A stretch of 64,000 nt of DNA from Armillaria gallica. Taxonomy: Eukaryota; Basidiomycota; Agaricomycetes; Agaricales; Physalacriaceae. Within the stretch, counting starts at the first letter, position 1. Each line of letters opens with the position of its first letter. The notes beneath the pieces are model-generated. The model was not told the origin of the DNA, did not search any database, and worked only from the letters and a program-made list of their open reading frames with translations. The position numbers and the translations under genes were made by a program. The stretch spans positions 3,286,001 through 3,350,000 of the forward strand of contig JBANDB010000004.1 of the NCBI GenBank assembly GCA_037576215.1, read 5' to 3'. Of the stretch, positions 12,307 to 22,542 are shown piece after piece.

Positions 12307-13164
12307 GGTACGAGGGGGATGAAGCTGTACCTTCTCGAAGTTGTGTCGCTTCTGACATGATTTAAGTACTTTTCGTAGGAGCCGAATCATTTATTTAACG
12401 CCACGGCGATATTTCTTCTTCGCATCATTGGGATAGAGGCAGTGGTCTAGAAGCCGCATATCTTCGAGTATGGTTCGAAGCCGCTGATGAGGGATCTTGA
12501 TTCGCTTGTTTATAGTACCGAGAATGAATCCTTCGTGTTGGTGGACAGGATGAAAGATACGGCTGTCCGGACCGGTACTGTCCGACGTGAGCGGTTGTTG
12601 ATCTTTTCGTTCAACTTAAAATTCCGTCCCTTAGTCCGGTTCAGCGTTTTTCCAACACAGGACATGCTTCCTTGTATCGATGGGACTGCTTGGGATTTGA
12701 ATTGATACTGCGGCTTCAATGACTAGAGCGGACATGGGACCAGTGGTTCTGTGTCATGACATGCCCTCGAAGCAATTTCGCGGCGTAAATGCTCCTGCCG
12801 GCGGTGCGTCAGGGATGTGGCGTAACGCGTTGCTTCCTGGATTCCATTGCTATCTACTTATTAGGATTGTTCATGTAGGGCGCCTCTAGTTGGCTAAAGA
12901 AGGTTCGTGATTCCCTCATAAAAAGCTGCAGGATTAATTTCTTCAATCTACCTTATTACACTGGCACCCAGCATAGCGCGCTATTGTTATTCCAATTCCC
13001 TTGCATATCATCGGCTGAACCCGGTGCTTCCCTTGTTCAGTGAGCTTGCTTTGTTCGACGCTCTGATAGATAAGAATGCAACAGCACGCGTGTCGCCTGT
13101 TCTTTACCCACATCGGTCTTCTATCCATCTGTTAACGAATTGAAGATTATCCTTTCTCTCTAAA
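12307..13164. other. Intergenic, nothing recognised
   Basis: About 860 bp between divergent genes. An RNA-like B-box sequence at 12471-12481 was examined and rejected as a tRNA because the A to B spacing is too short. Confidence 0.5.
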
Positions 13165-15006
13165 ATGGACGCACTGAAGGCAAGTGGTCACTGACCAAGA
13201 CGACTTTTCCTTTTGCTTGACGCGATTTGACAGGAATCAGCTCTCAGTGGCTCAGGCGACGCCCTTGTTCAACTGGGTGAATTTGCCCGCGATGATCCCA
13301 CTGTGTTCCCTCACCTCATTCAGGTCATTCGCGTATTCCTAAACTACTTGCGACTACCAGCGTCTACGTACACTTCATCTCCTGAAGAGTTCTACACGTT
13401 GTTGGACAGAGCGGCGTGCTACTTTCATGGGCTCAACATCGCTCTTCAATCGCCTCAGGCTCTCGAGTATTCCAAATCGGCGGGACTGATGATCACTTGT
13501 CCCAAGATATACCTTTGGGCTGTCAAGTTTCTCCAGCACTATTTCATCGACGCCAATCACCCCATTTCTACGCTGGCAGTGTCTGCAACTACGGTTCGGA
13601 TAGTGGAGCTCCTCAGTACCCTTTCCGCCGACCCTGATTATTGCGAAAAGATGCGAGAGACCAAAGGATTCGTTTTCTTTATGACCACGCTGTGGATACA
13701 CGGCATTCGAGCAGGACAGGGTTTAATCGAAGATGTTGTCAGGATAACTATGATCCATATCCTACAGAAGCGCGCTCTCGATAACGAGGTTTCCGATGCT
13801 CTCAACAGGGTTCCGAACGATGTTGTAGTAGAAATCTGCACTCCGACGCGTTGTTGCCAGTGAGCGGGTCCCTGAGGCGGACTACGAGGCGGATATCATC
13901 TTCCTAGTCATTAGCACGATGTGTTCTCGTTCGTTCACTCGGGCCTTCATCTCGTGCCACTCTGTGCCATGGATCTGTCGACGGCTTGCCGGCATCGCAG
14001 TCAAGGAGGAGGAAGATGCCGTCTATGCCAAACTGTTCCAGGTCTCGTTAGTCTACTTGCAACGAGCATTCAAGGAGGGTGCTGGCCGGATAATTGAAGG
14101 ACTGGACGCCGATGTGATACCGATGCTCTTAAAGGTACAGTCAAAGTTGGAAGCTGATGGCAGGGAGGCGACTCTTGTCCCACTGCTGCACTTGATAACT
14201 TCTTACACACTCTATCGCAACGTACTCATAAAGCTGTGGAAGGCCGTATACATGGCCGATCTGGGACCTGCAATTTCTGAGGCGGGACCGATTGGCGATG
14301 CTTGGAAAATACTGAAGGAGACTACAGAGATACGTTGGGAGATACTCAAGAACTACATGGCTTCTGGCCGTGAACTGACAAAGTGCTCGTATCCTGCTGT
14401 AAGCTCCCATCATTCACAAGACTCCGTCGCTCATACGATCCTATAGTGTCCACACCCGGATGTCGGCCCAAAGCGGACGCTCAGACATTGCGAGGGTTGC
14501 CGTTTCGAGTACTATTGCTCGAAAGAGTGTCAGAAACAGGATTGGCGTGATGGACATAAAGATGTTTGTCAAATGTTACAAAACTGTCTTCGAGGTCAGT
14601 TCCTCTCTTTCTATGAACGAATTCTAGGTGATGAATGTCAACAGATGGCCTGCCCGTGCTTATGTCGAAGCGCGAACGACATTTCGCCTATGCGATTATT
14701 GAAAAAGACATCCAGGATAACACTCAACTCATCGAAGAGCTGAAGTCGGAAAAGCGGAGGAACACGGACGGTCCAGTCGTCTTGCTCACTGTTACGGACT
14801 ACACGCCGGTTCCAAGGAAGTTGTATATCCGCACGGACGAAGAGTTTCGCAGATCTGAAAACTTACCTGTCGAGAAGTGGGATGCTGCTTTGGAGCTTGC
14901 GAAGGAAGCCGGCAAGGATTTCGTTCTTTCGATAATACCGCAAGGAACAAAGGCGCAAGCGTTGCTGGATATGTATCCATTTGATTTCGACACAATCTCT
15001 GTATAG
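13165..15006 (+). CDS. MYND-type zinc finger protein
   Basis: Exons 13165-13179, 13234-13849, 13908-14398, 14447-14594 and 14645-15006; 1632 nt, 543 residues. The N-terminal 370 residues look like an all-helical repeat region. The MYND finger follows at about 370-425: CSYPACPHPD, then HCEGCRFEYYCSKECQKQDW, then GHKDVC. This family's finger binds zinc and mediates protein-protein contacts, often with proline-rich partners. The C-terminal 120 residues are acidic/basic mixed and of unknown role. Intron 1 begins with GC (CTGAAG/GCAAGT); the nearest GT donor would put the next exon out of frame. The exon 2/3 junction (GTTGTT donor at 13850) is the weakest. The substrate or partner is unknown; this architecture is common in Agaricomycetes in many copies. 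Confidence 0.85.
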
Positions 15007-15249
15007 CGAAAGCTGATGTTTTGGAATGGCAATATATTGGAAACATATTCTACTATCTGACGTACTACTCCCTCGTCCCCTGATAGGTAGGTAGTATTAC
15101 ACCGTTCCAATGTAACAGGCTCCAGTCGTGAATGGCTTCCGAGTGAGTTTTTGGGAATGTAATTTGAACATGACGTGCCTCGTGTCGAAATTTCATCGCA
15201 TCGAGTCTAAAGAGAGGTGAGAATCAGCTACTGTAGATAGAATGTGACT

Positions 15250-15783
15250 CTAGTAACGTAACAAACCAATTGCTCGTTTCATGGTATAATTATAGTCAAT
15301 TACTCTTATGCCGTCGACAGTGTCACCCGGCCAATCAGGACTTTCTCCCAACATTCCCAAGGCGAGGACTCTCTGGTAGAATCGACTCTGTAGGTCGCCT
15401 GTGTCCAACTGTATCTTTAAGAACCCCGTCTCCACGAGCTCAGATAGTATTCGAATGCACCATTGTGCGCACGTCCATCCGCGCTGAAGATGTGTCGATA
15501 ACAGCGGCGTCTCGCCTTGTTCTGCATCTTGTTCTTCCAGGAATGCATGCATATCAGAGACTTGTAGATCGATGGAGGGGAGACGGACACAGCAGTTGAA
15601 CTTCTCCGTAATAGCTAGGTTAGGCTCTATAGTGTGCGCTAGCTCCCAGAATAAATCTCCGTTGGGGTTATTAATCTGGTACACCTTTAGCCAACGGGTA
15701 AACCTCCTATCGCTAGTTGGAACGAGGGCCCAATGGTAGGCGCCAGTCATTCCAATATCGTAGAGGGCGATGTAGAGATACAT
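15250..15783 (-). CDS. Small conserved fungal protein (possibly the DUF6914 family)
   Basis: Intronless frame of 177 residues. It has the pattern I associate with a small Agaricomycete family: MYLYIALYDIGMTGAYHWAL at the start, a VYQINNPNGDLFWE block, and GWTCAQWCIRIL in the second half. The Pfam name is from memory. The AYHWAL ... QINN ... CAQW layout has His and Cys at the positions where NlpC/P60-like papain folds carry them, but I do not claim catalysis. No signal peptide. Confidence 0.7.
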   Translation of the reverse strand: MYLYIALYDIGMTGAYHWALVPTSDRRFTRWLKVYQINNPNGDLFWELAHTIEPNLAITEKFNCCVRLPSIDLQVSDMHAFLEEQDAEQGETPLLSTHLQRGWTCAQWCIRILSELVETGFLKIQLDTGDLQSRFYQRVLALGMLGESPDWPGDTVDGIRVIDYNYTMKRAIGLLRY

Positions 15784-16275
15784 TGATTAAGATGTGATTG
15801 ATCCAGACGTTCCTTGATCATTGATCATCATCCGGACTTTCACATGACCTATACCCTAAAGCTAATCAGACGATGCGTTGTGACTTTACTAATGCCATTA
15901 GTAAAGTACTATGGCTGGCAAGACATTGGAAGCTTCTTTCTCGAGTTCTGTAAGATTTATGCAGTGCTGACATCCATATCAGTCATTCGATAAAGAACGA
16001 AAGGTATAAACCTTCTGAGACTTTTCCGGAAGGATGTCGGTTTGTCCGATTTTAGCTTCAGAAAAGTTCAGGCGACTAGGGACCTTGTGCCGGTACCAAT
16101 ACCAATATAGAATACAGACCAAACGTTGGCACAGACTGGTGACCATAATAAAAGGACGGCCCCCGGATAACACATCGAAAATCATAAGTATTGGGAAGCA
16201 TTGAGAGCTTCAGGATGTATCATAACGCCATAACCGGGGGGGGGGGCCTCAAATCAAGTCTACAAACACATGAGG
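15784..16275. other. Intergenic with a small hairpin and a G homopolymer
   Basis: Contains an 11-bp perfect inverted repeat ACTTTACTAAT at 15883-15893 and 15897-15907 with a 3-nt loop, and a run of 11 G at 16236-16246 just past the 3' end of the APH-like gene. No gene is seen. Confidence 0.6.
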
Positions 16276-17353
16276 TCAGAAGATAGAGAGACAAGAATAG
16301 AACCCACCGCATGACGCCACAAGGGGCACGTCGAGAGGATCATCGGGTACGACGCCGGGAGGGACAGACGTATCTCCAGTACTACGCCAGAGTGCTTGCT
16401 CCAATTCCAACTCCTTATCATAGAGACCATTTCCCAGAACGCCAACGGCATTCCAAAATGTCTGCATCACCTCTGATCCCATACTCTGCCTCTCCGTCAT
16501 TGTAAACTCCCAATACTCAGGAAACCACCCTGCCGTTTCCCAATCGACGATAGCTGCCAACTGACCGTCCTCGCTAACAATAATGTTTGTTTTATTGAGA
16601 TCACCGTGAGAGAAACAAAGTCTGTGCGGTTTATCGTATACAGGAGAGGCGAGTTGTTGCAACCGAGGAATGCAGCTTTCCCATGACACATCCGAGAGTA
16701 GCATGTCATGGAAAGCGCGGATGTTTTTGAAAGGTTGCAACACGCGGCGATCCGTACAGCGCATGTAGATGAACGGCAAACCATGAGGACCAGACACTTC
16801 ACCCGAAGGAGGAGAAGGAATAGAACGGAGTTCTGTGAGGGCTTGTTTCAAGCCGTCGACAAGCAGAGCACCATCCGAGAGATCAAGGACGGGTTCAAAA
16901 GTGCTAAGAATTTCAGAAAGTTCCTTGAGGTTCTGCGTTCCTCGCATCTGGGGAGGACCTTCTAGGAGCGCAAGGTAATGGTGGAACTCAAGTGGATATT
17001 TAATCCTGGCCCACAACCAGTCTTGAAGGGTGACTCCTTCAACTTTGGTCATGAGGATCAGTCCGTCTGGCAATTCGGTCCCTGTTGTCCGGAAGGACGT
17101 CAAGAACGCGAGGGACAGGAATGGATGTGTTTTTATGGATAAAGTTTATGCTATTGGCTTCGATTTCTGGTGGTCGATTGTGGGTATGTTTGAGGATCAG
17201 ACCAAAGGGAAGGTGTTGGATGTTCCATTTTCCAACACCATACCAATCTGCGAGACGAAGGTACACTGAAGATCGGATGGATTTAGGGAGACAAAGCCAT
17301 AGCCACCAAGAAAGTGAAGTGAGTACGGATAACAGCGAGGGGCATGGAACCAT
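16276..17353 (-). CDS. APH-like (aminoglycoside phosphotransferase fold) kinase, with a frameshift
   Basis: Protein-kinase-like small-molecule phosphotransferase; in fungi the substrate is usually unknown. The catalytic Brenner motif is clear (LCFSHGDLNKTNI), as is the metal-binding VDWETAGWFPEYWEF. The N-lobe part (LRLADWYGVGK ... IPVPRVLDVLPDN) ends in one frame near 17090. The conserved continuation (GTELPDGLILMTKVEG) starts in the next frame at the same place, with no room for an intron: the only GT...AG there spans 17 nt. Shifting one base restores a continuous protein of about 358 residues. So this is either a young pseudogene or a sequence error. The final exon may also be truncated, since a donor-like GTGGGT lies just before the stop. 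Confidence 0.75.
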
Positions 17354-17381
17354 GCTTGAACGCAGCAGGATTCCACGTTTT

Positions 17382-17407
17382 GGACAAACTGTCCTCGTGG
17401 TTTGTCC
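17382..17407. promoter_or_regulatory. Dyad GGACAAAC/GTTTGTCC upstream of the APH-like gene
   Basis: GGACAAAC (17382-17389) and GTTTGTCC (17400-17407) form an 8-bp inverted repeat with a 10-nt spacer, 29-54 nt upstream of the APH-like start codon. It could be a transcription-factor site, or a trace of the same CGGACAA word used by the MITE. The role is inferred. Confidence 0.3.
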
Positions 17408-17492
17408 GAAGCAGGGTATCCGGAGTCCGGACCGCTATCCGAGCCGAGAGCGTTTATTAAATAATTTATTTCTATGATTTACGACACTAAAG

Positions 17493-18756
17493 TTAATCCC
17501 CATCATCCACATATGCTTCAGCAAAAGGATAGTCGGTATATCCCTCTGGGTGATAGTCTGCAAGATAGAACAACTCTCTTTTGTACGGGTTGAGAGGTAT
17601 GTCTTTTTGCAGTCTGAGTACCAGGTCGGGCTAAAGAAAAACATTCATGAATTTCATCGAAGAAAGAGAACGGTCATCGACGCTCACGTTCGAAACAAAG
17701 TGCCTTCCAAAGGCAATCAAATCACTCGTCTTGTCGGCAGCTTCCATGGCAGTCTGCCTGTTGTACCCACCCGCGGCGATGAGTGTCTTGGGCGCCCATA
17801 TTTCCCGAATAAAGTCGTTCTCTTCGTCGGCGCCGACGGTCTCGCGGTCGAAATTGCCGAAAATGCGAGGCTCGACGATGTGGAGGTAGGCAAGGTCGGG
17901 ATGCCGGGACTTTATCTGCGAGACGAGGTGAGCAAATGTTGGCTTTGGCTCCTTCATGTTCATATCTGACGCCCATTCAGCTTTGCACCTCCTTGGATGA
18001 GGTCAAGAATATACCTTGCCAGCCATTCCACAGACTTATCCTGTACGCTGTCCGCTCGGCACCCACCGCCTTCACGACGGCCTCGATGACCTCTAGCGGG
18101 AACCTTGCCCTGTTCTCGACGCTTCCTCCGTATTCATCTGTCCGTGTATTCGCTGCGTCGCGAGTAAACTGGTCCAAGAGATGGCCGAGCCCTCCGTTGA
18201 TCTCAACGCCGTCAAACCCTGCTTTCACAGCATTCAGCGCAGCCTGCGCATATATCCCAGAATATTCCTTGATCTCGTCCACTGTGAGAGGTCGTGGTGC
18301 GCGAGAACGACCCGTCAACGGGACGTCCGACGCAGAGACGTACGGGAACCCTTCCCTGTCGAGGATTTCAGGAATCCCTGCTCGTCCTAGGGCCCACAGT
18401 TGGCAGTATATGAAGCATCCCTTTATATGGACAGCATCCGTGATCTGGTGAAATTTAGACGATGGGATTACAGGAGGCTAAACGTGAATACGCGCCTGTT
18501 TCCATACCTCTATTTGCTCGTCGCTCCATATGCCGGGAGCGTGGTCCATACCGCCAGCCTTGGCCGCAATGAATGTCGCTTCAGAGACCAGGAAGGTTCC
18601 TGACGTGTGCGCTCGTTGGACATAATAGTCCTCTACGATCGGGAGGTGCGGTACGTGTGCCTTTGACGCTCTCATGCGCGACATAGGTGCCAGGACAACC
18701 CGGTTCTGAAGGGTCATTGTTCCGACCTTGACTGGCTGGAATAGTTTAGAAGACAT
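17493..18756 (-). CDS. NADH:flavin oxidoreductase, Old Yellow Enzyme type
   Basis: FMN-dependent ene-reductase fold. Exons 18496-18756, 18015-18444, 17688-17965 and 17493-17630; 1107 nt, 368 residues, normal family length. The N terminus is diagnostic (MSSKLFQPVKVGTMTLQNRV, VLAPMSRMRA). Further motifs are QLWALGRA, DQFTRD, TRTDEYGGSVENRARFPLEV and the phosphate-binding end AAGGYNR ... IAFGRHFVSN. The substrate-binding His-x2-Asn pair of classic OYE (usually in a VEIHGANGYLL context) reads VEINGGLGHLL, so both residues are replaced. This may change or abolish enone reduction. Intron 1 appears to use a GC donor (AAACAG/GCGCGT); a nearby GT donor would insert four residues into a conserved stretch. 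A TATAAAA box lies 33 nt upstream. Confidence 0.92.
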
Positions 18757-18788
18757 GTCGATCGTGATTAAACGCGTCGAAGGCAGTC

Positions 18789-18795
18789 TTTTATA
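18789..18795 (-). promoter_or_regulatory. TATA box of the OYE-like gene
   Basis: TATAAAA on the minus strand, 33 nt upstream of the start codon. The position is close for a fungal leader, so the 5' UTR would be very short or transcription may start at the second element TATATATATA at 18891-18900. Confidence 0.4.
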
Positions 18796-19185
18796 TGATG
18801 GTCAGTTATCATTGCATTTTGAAAGCCATCATCTCTGATTGTTTGTTTCAGTGCGTGTTTGCGCGGTGCTGGCAGCAATTATCCGTCTTCTATATATATA
18901 AGGCGACGCGTCAGGACGGCACGTCCCTAGGTTGACAGAAACACTTCCAAATCAACAACGATCACATCGGCACGACCTAATTTAAGACCTGTAAGAGATA
19001 TTTATCAGCCGTTGTCGGTGTGCTGATGATTCTACTCATAGCTTGGGTACCCCGCTTAGCAGGCTTATTCTTCGTGTCTGCATTTAACAATCATTGGCCG
19101 CCTAAGAACAATTTCTGGTGCCACAACGTTAGTCAATACGTTTGGTTAATCAGAGCCGCGATCAAATCAACATCATTTTCACTGC
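18796..19185. other. Intergenic, nothing recognised
   Basis: About 390 bp; contains a TATATATATA run at 18891-18900 and no coding signal. Confidence 0.5.
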
Positions 19186-19765
19186 TTAACCGCTAAACCC
19201 CAATATGCGATCCACTCGCGAATACCTAATTCCTTCGCAACTGCCCGTATCTTCCTTCTCAGCTCCAATATACAGTCCTTGAGATATACATAGCATCCGT
19301 CCAGTCTCTGGACATCGCACTCTTGTAGAATTCCCTACAGACATCGACAGCGAAATTGCCGTGAATGGGGTACAGAGTTCCGAAGAGTTCAGGTCTCGCT
19401 GCAGCGTAGTGCAAAGAAATGTAGTTTCCTGCGACGCGTCTTTGGAGCCTGGAGGTGAAGTGAAAGTGGACACGTGCACGCGTCCGCCCCAAACGTGCTA
19501 TTTGATATTAGGAGCTCACAGCAAATGTCCATCTGGATGCGCTCACCCTGCGATGTAAAATCGTGCTGCTTCCTTGATACAGATGATTGCTGTCATTGTA
19601 CAGTAGTTCAAGCTTAGGCTTCCTCGGGCCGTCAAAATCTGTGTAGCATGATAGAAGAGGCGGACAGCGTCTTCCACCGATGCAACTTTCTCGAACATAC
19701 AAGCGATGGTTCATGCGGCGGCCATCTGGGGTCGTGGTGCAAGTCAATTCCGACATCGGTAGCAT
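19186..19765 (-). CDS. Unknown protein, reading frame interrupted
   Basis: Hypothetical. The frame from 19765 starts MLPMSELTCTTTPDGRRMNH, and near 19620 reads FDGPRKPKLELLYNDSNHLY followed by a likely splice donor. Between them (about 19635-19690) the protein-like reading is in another frame (VASVEDAVRLFYHAT), so two nearby compensating single-base changes may have occurred. After an intron with acceptor near 19450 a further exon could read LQRRVAGNYISLHYAAARPE. No known domain. It could be a decaying gene, or only part of a larger one. The 3' end is uncertain. Confidence 0.35.
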
Positions 19766-19833
19766 TTATTTATTGGATATCGTCGCTTGCAGATACACCA
19801 CTCATCCATCCATGTAGTCGACGAATATATCCT

Positions 19834-22084
19834 TCAGGGCCCCTTCAATCTCGTGCTATCAACGTCTAATTTCCAATGACTCTCGTCTTCGTTGACTCCA
19901 TATTTTAACGGTATACAGATCCCATGCTTCTTGACCGTGCTTGGGACTTCGGAATCCACCATCAAATACACGTCCTCCACCAATCTAGCTTCTCTCAACG
20001 GCGCGCCTCTTGGCAAGTCGGTTTTGGTTCCTAGTAGCAAGAAGGAGAGCATGCACAGCACCACAGAGCACACAAAGGCAACAACCGACCGCCACCGGAA
20101 ATTTTGTAGCCTTCCTTTCTCCAACGTACGCGTAAATCCTGCATTTACCAGCTGCGGGGTATCACCGGTGTCTTCCGCCATTGTTGTATGCCCATATGAG
20201 GAGTGGAAGTTCCCGCATATCTCCCCAGAGTCGGACGTCAACAGATACGGGTAATCACAGCCTTGCCAAATGCTCCAGACCTAGCTCGCGAATAGACCTT
20301 CGATCCACTCTTCCAAGTCAGTCACTCTCATATACTTCGCCCCCCAATTGGTCGTATTGACCAATCCCATCGCCAGAACTTTCTCTGCTACCGTATGTCC
20401 GAGATCCCGCCATTCCATCCCATCTCCCGGGTCTGGTATAGGGCTAAACGCCGTCAAGAAGGTGTTGGCTAGCCTCTCTGACGACGATTCCTCCCATACA
20501 AACTCGGTGTATTCATGCCTATCTACTTTTGGAGGTGTATCGCCATCTGAAAGCTTTAAAGTCTCGGTAACGCCTACGATGGAGTGATTTAGGGTGAGGG
20601 AACATCCGAAAACTTGGACATATCCAACCGTGAAGTTGTGTGTGGTGCCATTTCGCCCCGTGGAGTCCAACAGGATGGCGCTCTCGTCTGTCGTGGCCCA
20701 TGCGAAGAGTATCTGGTGGTGTGAAGGGAAGCCAAGGGATTCTTTCAGTGTCCATGGGTGGAGCACAACCTTTGCTGGGAAAAGAAACTAATCAGCTATC
20801 TCCAAAACCGATACAATGGATGTACACACAATGATTGTTGTGTATGTCCCAGTACGTGGAAAAGTTAACTGCACTGTCGGAATACGGTGGCGCCGAATTC
20901 ATCGAGACGCTAATCCACATGTCCGTAGTCCCGTCAAGCGAATTAGGGTCGATGGCTGTGGCAGAAGAAGTGTCATTGCTCCCTGCTGGAACGAGAAACG
21001 CTTCTACATTAGCAGAAGGTTGCCCACAAGTTACTTGCATCCGGGTCGAGTTGACGTGTATAATGTCATAGGTGAAGCCGGGATTTCCGGGTAAATCGTG
21101 AATGAGGCTGCAAAATATGCGTCACAGTCGCCAGACATAGCGAAGCGATGAACAGTTACTTACGCCCATTGCAGTCCCTGGGTACGCGTATTGTTCACAT
21201 ACGAGATGAACATATCAATATCGCGTGCCTGGTTCATCTGTCAGCTGAAGGGCGTGCCACATTGAGAGGACACACCGGCCAACCCAGACTCGTGTTTGTG
21301 AAATAATCCTGTACAGTCCTCGACTCCATCGGAAACGGATCTAGATATCGTCCCTGATGACTCGTGGCCTGTTTTGGTACCGAATCCCAGGTCCTAGTCT
21401 GGTTATAAATTTCCACTCCTACCACGACTTTCAGCAGACAACGTGAAGGACGCTAAGCGAGCGCACCGAGAACACTGGATCCAGCCAAATGCACCCCCGC
21501 TCCCGTTATAAAGTAGAACGGGATGAGGCTACTTACAAAACCTAGGTTTCGTATCCCACGCCAGTTGGTAAAGACGTTTCCTAGACCGCCCCATGCTTGG
21601 ACACGCGCGTCGAGATCAACCAGTGTTCGGGCTGGAAGACGACAATCCAGTAAAAAGAGAAGGAAGGAAAAGAAGGTACGAACGATGCCTTATGGCTTCA
21701 TCCACTGCAAACCCCCCGAGAAAGCACGGATAACGAGATGACCGATACCGTGAAGAATATTTGAAAGCCGAGCGTTACGTAGCTCGCCACGTTACCTGCC
21801 TAGGGTGCAGTTCAGTTGAAGATTGATCAAGTCAGACGATGTACAGACGGGACGGGTACCTGGCTGCTGTCGATGTATGCGTTATGCTCCCAGTGGAATA
21901 TCCCGACGACAAGGATGATGAGGGTAATGAGGAGAAGGAGGGCATGTAGAATTTGCACAGTGAATAGTCGACGGGATGTTCGAAGGACTGGCGTTCGCTC
22001 CGACTTGGCGACGAGGTTGTGTTGACTCGAATCCTTCATGGCGTCCGAACCATCGAGAAATGCGTCGTTTTCGCCAGCCAGCAT
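19834..22084 (-). CDS. Large multi-exon membrane glycoprotein of an Agaricomycete family
   Basis: Unknown function. Exon 1 (21860-22084) gives a cytosolic N terminus and a transmembrane helix (ILHALLLLITLIILVVGIF). Exon 2 (21749-21799) and the next two code short segments such as VDEAIR and AWGGLGNVFTNWRG, joined by 45-60-nt introns. A long extracellular part follows (about 20281-21430), rich in N-x-S/T sites, for example NDTSS, NTTNW and NGTTHNFTV. A second helix (VVAFVCSVVLCMLSFLLLG) sits in the 3' part at 19834-20241. The extracellular frame meets a TAG at 20281-20283, yet the same frame continues open to the second helix. A 36-nt in-frame intron (donor GTCTAT, acceptor CAAG) would remove the stop; otherwise it is a nonsense change. 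The exact exon borders at 20770-21740 are approximate. The start could also be 22039. Confidence 0.6.
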
Positions 22085-22542
22085 GGAAGGAGAGGATAAG
22101 AAAGAAACAAGAAAAAGGCTTGGTGTTGGTTTCCAGCATGTTTGATAAGTCTCTGGATGAAACGCGAACCGCGTCCCTGATTGCAATCAAATTCGCGAAT
22201 GCCAAGATATCTGTATTTCCACTAAGTCTTCTTCATCCTTCGAGAATTGAGCCCGTTGAGGGTGAATCGCGTATTAGACGGATGCTAGGCGATTCTCCCT
22301 TTGCTTAGGAGATTTCATCTGCAGTGGCTCGCCATCTCTGTCCTAAATCATGAATCATGATGAATCTGACTAACACTACGGCCTGGTAACACATGCTGCA
22401 GCAGCACAGGCGAGACGAGTATATCACGTATGCTAAAGGGGAATATCCCGAGGCAAAATAAGTCTACCTCAGGTACAGTACTAGTTTGGAGGTGTTTCAG
22501 TAATACGTTATTTAGACACACTGCCAGTTTTCATGATTGTAT

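Noticed and set aside
12431..12481. A-box-like TGGTCTAGAAG followed by B-box-like GGTTCGAAGCC, as in a tRNA
   Set aside because: The two boxes are only about 30 nt apart, too close for a tRNA, and no acceptor stem or terminator fits.
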